Source of the DNA: Bacteroidales bacterium
Lineage (GTDB): Bacteria; Bacteroidota; Bacteroidia; Bacteroidales; F082
Length of the DNA: 40,491 nt
NCBI GenBank assembly: GCA_018399335.1
Contig: JAGYNM010000010.1
Coordinates: forward strand, 1-40,491
Direction of reading: 5' to 3'
The notes beneath the pieces were generated by a model. The model made no database searches, was not told the origin of the DNA, and saw only the letters and a program-made list of their open reading frames with translations. Position 1 is the first letter of the stretch; every line of letters begins with the position of its first letter. The translations under genes were made by a program, and so were the position numbers. Shown in pieces: positions 7,369 to 15,633 of the stretch.

Positions 7369-8520
7369 CTATCTATTGACAACCAGCTTCTTGGTAAAAG
7401 TTGCTCCGTCATTTATTGTAAGGCTATAGAAATAAATTCCTTCCGGCAAATCTGAAACCGTCAGTTGAATTTTTCCTGATTTACCATTAACAGCTTGTTT
7501 CAAAATCTCCTGACCAACGATATTGAACAACTTCACCTCAGCCATCTCTACACCGCTTGGAAATTCGTAATCAATAGTGAACTGATCTGTTGCGGGATTT
7601 GGATATGCACTGCTAATCAATGCTTTTGACAGCAAATCATCCAACGATGTGGGACTAATTACATAACTTACCAAAAAATAAACCTGATCATCCGGCTCGT
7701 TTTCATTGAAAAAGGTGTATTTAACGGTAGATGTTCCGGCATTTCCCTGCGGTAGGTAATGACCGGCAAATACAGTTTCAGGTGTCATTTCACCCGCAGT
7801 AATAGTATAGGCATTCGGCGATTCCGTTACATCATCCGGATAACAGGCTTCCCAACACAAATAGTTAGTAGATCCGGTTACAACATCGATATCTTCACGA
7901 CGGGCTTTTACTTGCATGTCTCTATCAGTATTGTTTTTGACCAGCACATGTGAGAGAAATTCCTCATAAATATTATCAGTCATTTCGCCATCTACATAAA
8001 CAGTAGCTCCGTTTTCGATGTCCTGACCATCCCAATGTAAGCTCAAAGAAGTGCTTACAGGAGCTGTGATATTGTACTCAACAAAAAATGATACTTGTTC
8101 ATCTTCGTTCGACTCATTGAAAAAAGTATATTTAACCGTTGAAACACCAGCATTTCCCTGAGGCAGATAATGTCCGGCAAAAACGGTTTCAGGTGTCATT
8201 CCACCAGCTGGAATTGAATACGCATTAGGCGATTCTGTAACATCATCCGGATAACAGGCTTCCCAACATAAATAGTTGGTTGATCCTTCAACAACATCTA
8301 CATTGGCTCTTCTGGCTTTAACCTGCAAGTCTCTGTCTGTTTCATTTTTAACCAAAACATGCGACAAAAATTCTTCATAAACATTATCAGATAGTTCAGC
8401 ATTAAGAACAACTGTCGATCCGTTAGGAATAAGCGCCCCATCCCATTGCAAACTTAAAACCTGTGCTCCTGCAGAACCGATGGAAAGCAAAAAAATCAGA
8501 AAGAATAAAACTTTTTTCAT
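7369..8520 (-). CDS. Secreted protein with two tandem 137-residue domains and a T9SS sorting domain
   Basis: The 383-residue protein has a signal peptide (residues 1-20, cut after AGA-Q), two near-identical domains (about 22-158 and 159-295) and a type A T9SS C-terminal sorting domain (about 305-383: AYPNPATDQF, then LPEGIYFYSLTINDG and a lysine-rich end). The domains are exact in period (Trp26 and Trp163, 137 residues; 411 bp at DNA level), each with SHVLVKN.TDRD.QVKARR, NYLCWEACYPDDVTESPNAY and HYLPQGNAG. Each has two cysteines in LCWEACY that may form a disulphide. I do not recognise an enzymatic motif; the domain looks like a beta-rich surface module. It should be exported by Sec and then anchored or released at the outer surface by T9SS. 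It diverges from the thioredoxin-like T9SS protein at 8701. Confidence 0.88.
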   Translation of the reverse strand: MKKVLFFLIFLLSIGSAGAQVLSLQWDGALIPNGSTVVLNAELSDNVYEEFLSHVLVKNETDRDLQVKARRANVDVVEGSTNYLCWEACYPDDVTESPNAYSIPAGGMTPETVFAGHYLPQGNAGVSTVKYTFFNESNEDEQVSFFVEYNITAPVSTSLSLHWDGQDIENGATVYVDGEMTDNIYEEFLSHVLVKNNTDRDMQVKARREDIDVVTGSTNYLCWEACYPDDVTESPNAYTITAGEMTPETVFAGHYLPQGNAGTSTVKYTFFNENEPDDQVYFLVSYVISPTSLDDLLSKALISSAYPNPATDQFTIDYEFPSGVEMAEVKLFNIVGQEILKQAVNGKSGKIQLTVSDLPEGIYFYSLTINDGATFTKKLVVNR

Positions 8521-8642
8521 ATCAAAACCTTAATAAATTATTACTGGTATTTATTTACAAAAATCGTGCTAAAATTTTAAATCAATTCCTCTTCAGTTCA
8601 GACAACTTATCCGCAGAAAATGTTGTCTTCACTAATAAATAA

Positions 8643-8672
8643 TTTGCAAGTTTAAATATTTTTTTAGTTTTG
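8643..8672 (+). promoter_or_regulatory. Promoter of the thioredoxin-like T9SS protein gene
   Basis: TTTG at 8643-8646, an 18-base spacer and TAGTTTTG at 8665-8672 fit the Bacteroidota -33/-7 pattern; the ATG is 28 bases further on. On the opposite strand of 8521-8640 a weaker GATTTTTG with an upstream TTG could serve the divergent gene. Confidence 0.7.
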
Positions 8673-8700
8673 TAGTACTTCAACACCTAAATTACGTCTT

Positions 8701-10386
8701 ATGAATAATCGTTTTACATTATTAATGCTTCTGGTCATTATCCCATTACTGGGCTTAACCCAAGTGCCACGGATGCTGTTATCTGAGAATTTCACCAGCA
8801 CTACCTGTGGCCCCTGCGCTTCACAGAATCCGGCTTATGATGCGCTTTTGAGTGCTAATGAGGATATAATAACCTCAATCAAATACCATATGAGCTGGCC
8901 GGCTCCGGGCAACGACCCCATGTATCTTCACAATACTGTTGATAATAATGCCCGCAGAACTTATTATGGCATTAACTCCGTTCCACATTTGTATATGAGC
9001 GGGAATTTGTTTCATGGAATGCCGGCTCAGGTAAGCCAGGCAATGATTGACAACTACGCCACAAACAATCCATCTCCTTTCGAAATTATTATGCAGCACC
9101 GTTTATCAGATGATCAGGATAGTGTTTATGTTACTATGCTTATCAGAGCCGATCAGGCTGTGAGTGGCAATTTGGTTGCGCAAATTGCCGTGATTGAAAA
9201 AAATGTCAGCTTTTCATCACCTCCCGGAACAAATGGCGAAACACAATTTCATAATGTGATGAAAGCCTTGATTCCTTCCCGCAGCGGGACAAGTCTTCCA
9301 GATTTTGAAGAAGAAGATTATTATATCGTTGAAGCGGCATGGGAATTAGCCAATGTTTACGACATCAATGAAATTGCTGCTGTGGGATTTGTGCAAGACA
9401 ATACTTCCAAACATGTGCATCAGGCTGCCAATAGCAGTGCTGATCCACTCACTCCTTTTTACGCCAATGATGCGGCAGTTAAAAATATCAGTAATGCCAC
9501 CAGCGTGAATTGCAGCGGTACTATGGAACCTTTTATCACCCTTGTAAATTATGGCTCTGAAACTTTAACCAGTGCCACGCTGGAGTTTTCTGTAAACGGC
9601 GAGCCTGTGCATAGCATGGACTGGGCCGGCTCACTGGATTTTTTGCAAACAACAACAGTAGAAGTTGGTGAACTTGCTTTCTTCCTGCAGGATGAAAATA
9701 ATTTGGAGATCCTTATCAGCGGAACTAATGGTGTTGGCGATGATTATCCAAAAAATAATGTCATGAATTATGAATTTATGCAATCGCCCAATGTAAACGG
9801 GGTTAATGTAAGTTTGTTTATCCTGCTCAACAATGCTCCGGAAGAAACCAGCTGGGAGCTGCTTAACCAAACCGGTGAAGTGGTACAATCCGGCGGCCCC
9901 TATACCAACCCTAACAGTGTGGTTAGCATGCCCTTGGAGGTTTCTGATTTAGGCTGCTACGAGTTTATCATGTACGATGCAGGCGGCGATGGACTTTGCT
10001 GCGGCCAGGGAACAGGTTATTATGCTGTACTTGGTGCTGATAGCGATCCCTTGTTTACAGGACAGTCGTTTGGTTCAATCGACAGAAACGAATTTGCATA
10101 CGGCTATGTAGGGCAAGATGAAATTGCTTCAGCTTCAAGTTTACAAGTTTATCCAAATCCTCTTGAAAGCGGAAGCACTTTGTACTTCAGTCTGGAAAGC
10201 GCTTCAGCAGTAAAAGCCGAAATATACTCCATTACCGGAAAACAAATGGGCTTGGTTGATTTCGGAAAGTTGAGTGCCGGCAGTCATTCACTGGATCAGT
10301 TAACCGACAATCTAGCCAAAGGCATGTATATCCTTTCGCTCGAATATAATGGACAAAAACACGTTGAAAAGGTCAGTATTCAATAG
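8701..10386 (+). CDS. Secreted Omp28/thioredoxin-like protein with T9SS sorting domain
   Basis: The 561-residue protein has a signal peptide (about 1-20). Then comes a thioredoxin-like region with the redox motif Cys36-Gly-Pro-Cys39 in ENFTSTTCGPCASQNP and GINSVPHLYMSGN near residue 95, where a cis-proline would lie; this arrangement matches the Omp28-related family. A central beta-rich region (about 270-380, VKNISNATSVNCSGTMEPFITLVNYGSETLTSATLEF) resembles the Ig-like modules common in secreted Bacteroidota proteins. The end (about 478-561, LQVYPNPLESGSTLYF...GMYILSLEYNGQ) is a type A T9SS sorting domain. A secreted disulphide oxidoreductase role is possible from CGPC, but no substrate is evident. 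Promoter and terminator are both recognisable, so it is probably monocistronic. Confidence 0.88.
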   Translation: MNNRFTLLMLLVIIPLLGLTQVPRMLLSENFTSTTCGPCASQNPAYDALLSANEDIITSIKYHMSWPAPGNDPMYLHNTVDNNARRTYYGINSVPHLYMSGNLFHGMPAQVSQAMIDNYATNNPSPFEIIMQHRLSDDQDSVYVTMLIRADQAVSGNLVAQIAVIEKNVSFSSPPGTNGETQFHNVMKALIPSRSGTSLPDFEEEDYYIVEAAWELANVYDINEIAAVGFVQDNTSKHVHQAANSSADPLTPFYANDAAVKNISNATSVNCSGTMEPFITLVNYGSETLTSATLEFSVNGEPVHSMDWAGSLDFLQTTTVEVGELAFFLQDENNLEILISGTNGVGDDYPKNNVMNYEFMQSPNVNGVNVSLFILLNNAPEETSWELLNQTGEVVQSGGPYTNPNSVVSMPLEVSDLGCYEFIMYDAGGDGLCCGQGTGYYAVLGADSDPLFTGQSFGSIDRNEFAYGYVGQDEIASASSLQVYPNPLESGSTLYFSLESASAVKAEIYSITGKQMGLVDFGKLSAGSHSLDQLTDNLAKGMYILSLEYNGQKHVEKVSIQ

Positions 10387-10400
10387 TCTATATAAATGAT

Positions 10401-10437
10401 AAAAGGCCGGTCTCCAATAGGGTTCCGGCCTTTTTTT
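10401..10437 (+). terminator. Rho-independent terminator after the gene at 8701-10386
   Basis: Stem GGCCGG (10405-10410) with CCGGCC (10425-10430), extended by A/T pairs, 14-base loop, followed by seven T. It lies 15 bases after the stop and could also act weakly for the convergent urocanate hydratase gene. Confidence 0.87.
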
Positions 10438-10462
10438 ATGACATACAAAAATGTCTAAAAAC

Positions 10463-12484
10463 TTAAATGTCGAGCTTTTCGATTAGTTTTTCGTCAGCGA
10501 AATTCGGGAGCGTAACTTTTAGGCGAGGTTCCTGCTCCATGGCACGTTTTATAGCAAAAACAGCTTCTTCATTTCGTGCCCAGCTACGACGCGCAATACC
10601 ATTGTTTACATCCCAGTGCAGCATCATCCTCAGGCGGCGGTCTGCTTCGGCTGAGCCATCAAGCAACATCCCGAAACCACCATTGATCACTTCTCCCCAG
10701 CCAACACCACCACCATTATGGATAGAAACCCAGGTAGCACCTCTGAAGGAATCTCCGATAACATTCTGAATCGCCATATCTGCCGTAAAAGCTGAACCAT
10801 CATAAATATTGGAGGTTTCACGGTATGGAGAGTCAGTACCTGAAACATCATGATGATCTCTTCCCAACACCACGGGTGCACTAATCTCGCCGTTTGAAAT
10901 GGCCTCATTAAAGGCTGCTGCAATTTTTGTTCGCCCTTCAGCATCAGCATACAAAATCCGCGCCTGCGAACCCACAACCATTTTATTCTTTTGCGCCTCC
11001 CTGATCCAATGAATATTATCATTCATTTGCTGGCGGATTTCTGCAGACGCTGTTTGCGCGATTTCTTCGAGCACTTCACAGGCAATTTTATCAGTTAATG
11101 CCAAATCCTCTGGCTTTGAGGATGTACATACCCACCTGAAAGGACCAAAACCATAATCAAAGCACATAGGGCCCATAATATCCTGCACATACGAAGGATA
11201 TCTAAACTTTCCATTTTCGCCCATGATATCAGCTCCGGCTCTGCTACTCTCGAGTAAAAAGGCATTCCCATAATCAAAGAAATACATCCCTTTTGCTGTC
11301 AATCTGTTGATTGCATCAACCTGTCGGATCAGGGATTTTTTTACCCATTCTTTGAATTGTTCCGGATTATTGGCCATCATTTTGTTAGCCTCTTCATAAC
11401 TTAATCCGGCAGGATAATATCCACCAGCACAGGGGTTATGAAGCGATGTTTGATCCGATCCCATATCAACGGTTATCTGCCGTTCGGCGAGTTTTTCCCA
11501 CAAATCAACCACATTACCCAGGTAGGCAATCGAATGTGGTGTGTTACGTTTTTGCCATTCCAGAGCCAAATCAATGGCCTGATCAGCATCTTCAACAATT
11601 TCGTCAACCCAGCCCTGCTCATGACGCTTGTAGGCAGCCTTTGCGTTAACTTCTGCCGTGATGCTAACCACACCAGCGATATTTCCGGCTTTGGGTTGCG
11701 CACCGCTCATCCCTCCAAGTCCTGCAGTTATAAAAAGTTTTGGGCCGCCATGATGATCCGGATGCTGTTTCATCCTGCCGGCATTGAGCACCGTAATCGT
11801 AGTTCCGTGCACAATTCCCTGCGGACCGATATACATAAAAGAACCCGCCGTCATCTGTCCATATTGCGAAACGCCCAGTGCATTAAACCGCTCCCAATCG
11901 TCTGGTTTTGAATAATTTGAAATAACCATCCCATTTGTCACTACTACACGGGGCGCATCAGGATGCGAAGGAAAAAGTCCCATAGGATGACCGGAATACA
12001 TAGCCAAAGTCTGATCGTCAGTCATGGTGGCCAAATACTGCATCGTGAGCAGGTATTGGGCCCAATTTTGAAACACTGCCCCATTTCCACCATAAGTTAT
12101 GAGTTCGTGAGGATGTTGTGCCACAGCATGATCCAGATTGTTGCTAAGCATCAGCATGATAGCAGCAGCCTGCTTCGATTTATGCGGAAATGCATCAATA
12201 CTTCTGGCAGAGATCGAATAATCCGGACGAAAGCGGTACATATAAATCCTGCCAAAATTTCGTAGCTCCTCCGCAAATTCAGGAGCAAGTACCTGATGAT
12301 GCTTTGAATCAAAATAACGCAGGGCATTTTTCAAAGCCAGCTTTTTCTCTTCCCGGCTAAGGATATCTTTGCGTTTTGGCGCATGGTTAATGGATGGATC
12401 ATAAGGCCTGGGCTGAGGCAATTCCTCAGGAATTCCTTGTAAAACAGCGCGATGAAAGGCATTCAATTCTTCAGTCATTTCCAA
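10463..12484 (-). CDS. hutU: Urocanate hydratase
   Basis: HutU converts urocanate to 4-imidazolone-5-propionate with tightly bound NAD in histidine degradation. The 673 residues exceed the about 555 of enterobacterial HutU, but the longer form is the usual one in Bacteroidota. Conserved blocks include MYRFRPDY near residue 80, LITYGGNGAVFQNWAQY (about 123-139), GQMTAGSFMYIGPQGIVHGT, GLGGMSGAQPKAGNIAG and, late, SIHNGGGVGWGEVINGGFG. No other hut gene is adjacent, so the rest of the pathway must be elsewhere. The start is the ATG at 12484; a -7 element lies just upstream. The protein appears intact. Confidence 0.95.
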   Translation of the reverse strand: MEMTEELNAFHRAVLQGIPEELPQPRPYDPSINHAPKRKDILSREEKKLALKNALRYFDSKHHQVLAPEFAEELRNFGRIYMYRFRPDYSISARSIDAFPHKSKQAAAIMLMLSNNLDHAVAQHPHELITYGGNGAVFQNWAQYLLTMQYLATMTDDQTLAMYSGHPMGLFPSHPDAPRVVVTNGMVISNYSKPDDWERFNALGVSQYGQMTAGSFMYIGPQGIVHGTTITVLNAGRMKQHPDHHGGPKLFITAGLGGMSGAQPKAGNIAGVVSITAEVNAKAAYKRHEQGWVDEIVEDADQAIDLALEWQKRNTPHSIAYLGNVVDLWEKLAERQITVDMGSDQTSLHNPCAGGYYPAGLSYEEANKMMANNPEQFKEWVKKSLIRQVDAINRLTAKGMYFFDYGNAFLLESSRAGADIMGENGKFRYPSYVQDIMGPMCFDYGFGPFRWVCTSSKPEDLALTDKIACEVLEEIAQTASAEIRQQMNDNIHWIREAQKNKMVVGSQARILYADAEGRTKIAAAFNEAISNGEISAPVVLGRDHHDVSGTDSPYRETSNIYDGSAFTADMAIQNVIGDSFRGATWVSIHNGGGVGWGEVINGGFGMLLDGSAEADRRLRMMLHWDVNNGIARRSWARNEEAVFAIKRAMEQEPRLKVTLPNFADEKLIEKLDI

Positions 12485-12500
12485 GTATTTTTTATTGCAG

Positions 12501-12508
12501 CAAAGTTA
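12501..12508 (-). promoter_or_regulatory. -7 promoter element of hutU
   Basis: TAACTTTG on the minus strand matches TAnnTTTG and lies 16 bases before the hutU ATG. No well-spaced -33 TTG is seen. Confidence 0.5.
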
Positions 12509-12559
12509 AGAAAAGCCCATCTAAAATAGCGCTTTGACAAGCGTTAAAGTAAATCAAGC

Positions 12560-13168
12560 TTAAATACTATCGCGGCTGCTTTCGATACTGTGCAACAATA
12601 AAGCTCTGGCTCTGAACAACTGAGCTTTAACTGTGCCCAGGGGAAGATGAAGTATTTCGGTAATTTCTTCGTAACTCAGTTCATCAAAATAACGCAGGGT
12701 AATCAAATTTCGATAGTGTGGTTTGAGCTTATCAACTACCTCACGCATCAGCCTGATTTTTTGTTTGTGCATCAAATCTTCTTCAGGATCAAGGGTTTCC
12801 GAAGGCAACTGCTGAATAAGTTCATCCTGATCTTCTGATCTCCACTTGTACTTATCTGCCGAAGGAATGCGATTATTACGCCTGAGGAAATCGATACAAT
12901 TATTGGTAGCGATGCGGTAAAGCCAGGTAGAAAAAGCATAATCAGCTGTGTATTGCCGCAAATTTTTAAAGGCTTTCCCAAAAGCCTCAATAGTTAGGTC
13001 TTCGGCATCGTAATGATTGGCTGACATTTTCAGCATCAAAAAATAAATAGCATCCCGATACCGCTTAAGCAACTCAGCATAAGCCTGCTGATCTTTGTGA
13101 TTGATAGCCTTGTCAATCAACACCAGATCGCGTTTAGCCTTCTCGGTAAGCTGATTATTTATTTCCAT
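12560..13168 (-). CDS. ECF-type sigma-70 family RNA polymerase sigma factor
   Basis: The 202-residue protein has sigma region 2 (about 34-100: YAELLKRYRDAIYFLMLKM, YDAEDLTIEAFGKAFKNL, FSTWLYRIATNNCIDFLRR) and region 4 (about 140-195: RNLITLRYFDELSYEEITEILHLPLGTVKAQLFRARALL) with its helix-turn-helix. There is no region 1.1 or 3, so it is an extracytoplasmic-function type. Its start lies inside the 3' end of the membrane glycosyltransferase gene (10-base overlap), which implies co-transcription and translational coupling. No anti-sigma gene is next to it. The regulon is unknown; control by the upstream glycosyltransferase gene's promoter suggests a link to envelope metabolism, but this is inference. 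Confidence 0.92.
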   Translation of the reverse strand: MEINNQLTEKAKRDLVLIDKAINHKDQQAYAELLKRYRDAIYFLMLKMSANHYDAEDLTIEAFGKAFKNLRQYTADYAFSTWLYRIATNNCIDFLRRNNRIPSADKYKWRSEDQDELIQQLPSETLDPEEDLMHKQKIRLMREVVDKLKPHYRNLITLRYFDELSYEEITEILHLPLGTVKAQLFRARALLLHSIESSRDSI

Positions 13169-14319
13169 TTTGGCTTGCGTACGAATATATTTAACGTGAG
13201 TAGGAAAGGCGTAAAAATAACAAAAAAGAAATCAGCGGGTGGAATCCACCATGTCAATTCCGTTTCACCCAGCTTTTTGGCAATTTGTGCAAATAGTGTC
13301 CATTGTATCAAGGTTTTAAATAAAAACAAAAACAATAAAACCGCAGAGTTGAGCCAAAACCAATCAGCATAATAAAAGGCAGGATCAACAAACCAAAGGG
13401 TCACAAATAGCGCATAAAACAGGGAGGCACTTGCATTATAACCACCTAACAAAAGTTTGATTTTTGGAGCATAAAAACTTCCTGTCATCAAATGCCGGCG
13501 CTTTTGTCGGAACCATTCTGAAAAAGTTTTTTTGGGAACTGAAAGCATACGGTCTTCTGATTGAATTAAAACACTGGTATTGTGTTTGTTTGCAACCTGA
13601 TGGATAAATAAATCATCGTCGCCCGATGCTATTTTATAATGTGAAGTAAATCCTTTATTGCGCAAAAACAAGGATTTGCGATACGAAAGGTTTCGGCCTA
13701 CTCCCATATAGGGCAATCCGGCTAAAGCAAATGAAAGGTATTGAATAGCAATATGCAGCGTATCAAAACGAATAAGCTTGTTGAGCAGATTTTTAGCACT
13801 TTGGTAAGGGCCGTAAGCTAAAACCACTTCTGTTTGAGGGCTGTAAGCCGCTGTCATTTTCCTGAGCCACTGATCCGATTCGGGGTAGCAGTCAGCATCC
13901 GTGAGCACAAGCAAATCATGTTTGGCAGATTTTATTCCCATGCTGAGTGGAAATTTCTTTCCCTGAAAAAAATTCAGGCTTTGCCGCAGGTGTACGATTT
14001 TGAGTTTTGGTGCACTGCGCGCCAATTCATCAAGCAATTCGGCGGTATCATCGTCGGAGCAGTCATTTACTACCACCACTTCAAAATCGGGATAATCCTG
14101 CGCCAGTATCTCAGGCAAAAATCGCTGAAGGTTATGAAACTCGTTTCGTGCAGAAATTACAACCGAAACAGGTTCCAGGTCATTCTTCGACTCTCTAATC
14201 TTTGGTTTATAGAATGCCAAACGTGAGAAAAACACACCATAGAAGAAAAGCTGAGTAAAAATCACCAGTATAAAAGCCATCAGAAGCACAAACCCTATTG
14301 AATCGTAGATTATTATCAT
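13159..14319 (-). CDS. Membrane-bound family 2 glycosyltransferase
   Basis: The 386-residue protein begins with a membrane helix (about 7-35), followed by a GT-A domain: VSVVISARNEFHNLQRFLPEIL, FEVVVVNDCSDDDTAELL and the DxD-type LVLTDADCYP near residue 140, with FSEWFRQKRRHL (the Q/RxxRW-like acceptor motif, here RQKRRHL) near 265. Two or three C-terminal hydrophobic stretches (about 285-375) anchor it again. This is the processive-like GT2 layout with a cytoplasmic active site, as in enzymes that make polysaccharide or glycolipid. Donor and product cannot be told from sequence. It is first in an operon with the sigma-factor gene, overlapping by 10 bases. Confidence 0.88.
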   Translation of the reverse strand: MIIIYDSIGFVLLMAFILVIFTQLFFYGVFFSRLAFYKPKIRESKNDLEPVSVVISARNEFHNLQRFLPEILAQDYPDFEVVVVNDCSDDDTAELLDELARSAPKLKIVHLRQSLNFFQGKKFPLSMGIKSAKHDLLVLTDADCYPESDQWLRKMTAAYSPQTEVVLAYGPYQSAKNLLNKLIRFDTLHIAIQYLSFALAGLPYMGVGRNLSYRKSLFLRNKGFTSHYKIASGDDDLFIHQVANKHNTSVLIQSEDRMLSVPKKTFSEWFRQKRRHLMTGSFYAPKIKLLLGGYNASASLFYALFVTLWFVDPAFYYADWFWLNSAVLLFLFLFKTLIQWTLFAQIAKKLGETELTWWIPPADFFFVIFTPFLLTLNIFVRKPKWK

Positions 14320-14342
14320 GCAACACTACCGTTTGGAACCAG

Positions 14343-14375
14343 CAAAATTATCCAAAGATTGCGGAACTCACACAA
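14343..14375 (-). promoter_or_regulatory. Promoter of the glycosyltransferase/sigma-factor operon
   Basis: On the minus strand TTG (14373-14375), a 22-base spacer and TAATTTTG (14343-14350) fit the Bacteroidota pattern; the ATG at 14319 is 23 bases downstream. Confidence 0.6.
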
Positions 14376-14476
14376 TTCTTTTAAGAAACTAATGAACAGA
14401 CCAACAAATCTTTTTGCAAAACCCTATATGCAACAAGCTGCCCTTTTCATAGGTGCAATAGCCTCAAAAAAACCCG

Positions 14477-14484
14477 TACTTTTG
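14477..14484 (+). promoter_or_regulatory. -7 promoter element of tgt
   Basis: TACTTTTG matches TAnnTTTG 15 bases before the ATG at 14500. Its position inside the longer open frame supports the downstream start for tgt. Confidence 0.58.
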
Positions 14485-14499
14485 CGCAAATTTTTAAGC

Positions 14500-15630
14500 A
14501 TGGATTTCGTAATCGATGGACTTGATAGCAAAAGCAATGCACGGGCAGGAATAATAACTACTGCGCACGGAACTATCGAAACGCCTATTTTTATGCCGGT
14601 TGGGACTGCCGGAACAGTAAAAGCTGTGCATCAGCGCGATTTGTATTCTGATGTGGAAGCACAAATTATTCTTGGTAATACCTATCATCTTTATTTGCGC
14701 CCCGGCCTGGAAGTTTTAGAGGCGGCGGGCGGTCTGCATCAATTTAATGGCTGGAACAAACCCATCCTGACCGATAGTGGTGGTTATCAGGTTTATTCGC
14801 TGAGTGCCAGACGCAAACTCACTGTGGAGGGCGTTACTTTTCAATCACATATTGACGGTTCGCGCCATTCTTTTACGCCCGAACGGGCTGTCGATATCCA
14901 GCGTCGTATTGGAGCTGATATAATCATGGCCTTTGACGAATGCACTCCCTATCCTTGCGATTACGATTATGCTGCACGTTCGATGGACATCACCCATCAA
15001 TGGCTGAACCGCTGCCTGAAACAAATGAATGAAACAGAACCCCTTTACGGTTACGATCAAACGCTGTTTCCTATTGTTCAGGGATCAACCTATAAAGATC
15101 TTCGCAAAATTTCCGCTGAAACGATAGCCGCTGCCGGAGCTGACGGCAATGCCATAGGAGGGCTTTCAGTTGGCGAACCAGCCGAAATGATGTACGAAAT
15201 GACTGAATTGGTTTGCAATATCCTGCCCAAAGATAAACCCAGGTACCTGATGGGAGTAGGAACTCCAGCTAATATTTTGGAAAGTATCGCACTTGGCGTG
15301 GATATGTTTGACTGCGTGATGCCCACCCGAAATGGCCGAAACGGCATGCTTTTTACCAGCAATGGCATACTCAATATGCGCAACGAAAAATGGAAAAACG
15401 ACTTTAGCCTGATTGATGAAAACGGAACATCTTTTGTTGATACACAATATTCCAAGGCCTATTTGCGTCATCTGTTTGTGGCCGGCGAAATGCTCGGAAG
15501 CATGATAGCCAGTTTGCATAACTTATCCTTTTATCTTTGGCTGGTGCAAGAAGCCCGAAAACATATCTTACAAGGCGATTTTGCCAGCTGGAAACAACAA
15601 ATGATTCCAAAAGTGACCCAACGTTTGTAG
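14500..15630 (+). CDS. tgt: Queuine tRNA-ribosyltransferase
   Basis: Tgt exchanges guanine 34 of tRNAs for Asp, Asn, His and Tyr with a queuosine precursor. The frame is open back to 14359, but the ATG at 14500 (MDFVIDGLDSKSNARAG) gives 376 residues, the usual length, and a -7 element lies just before it. Conserved blocks are TPIFMPVGTAGTVK, LGNTYHLYLRPG, LTDSGGYQVYSLS, DECTPYP and DCVMPTRNGRNG with the catalytic aspartate. The region that in most bacteria binds zinc with CxCxxC reads ENGTSFVDTQYS: none of the three cysteines is present, although the histidine of SLHNLSFY remains. The rest is intact. lptF/G follows 3 bases later, probably in the same transcript. Confidence 0.95.
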   Translation: MDFVIDGLDSKSNARAGIITTAHGTIETPIFMPVGTAGTVKAVHQRDLYSDVEAQIILGNTYHLYLRPGLEVLEAAGGLHQFNGWNKPILTDSGGYQVYSLSARRKLTVEGVTFQSHIDGSRHSFTPERAVDIQRRIGADIIMAFDECTPYPCDYDYAARSMDITHQWLNRCLKQMNETEPLYGYDQTLFPIVQGSTYKDLRKISAETIAAAGADGNAIGGLSVGEPAEMMYEMTELVCNILPKDKPRYLMGVGTPANILESIALGVDMFDCVMPTRNGRNGMLFTSNGILNMRNEKWKNDFSLIDENGTSFVDTQYSKAYLRHLFVAGEMLGSMIASLHNLSFYLWLVQEARKHILQGDFASWKQQMIPKVTQRL

Positions 15631-15633
15631 CCT

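Noticed and set aside
7720-8330. CRISPR-like direct repeats
   Set aside because: The similarity is a single 411-bp in-frame duplication within a gene; repeats are neither short nor regularly spaced.
11438-11911. A 157-codon open frame on the plus strand
   Set aside because: It is antisense to the conserved middle of hutU and has no recognisable protein features.
14359-14499. A 47-residue N-terminal extension of Tgt
   Set aside because: It contains the -7 element at 14477-14484 and has no counterpart in the family; the ATG at 14500 gives the standard length.
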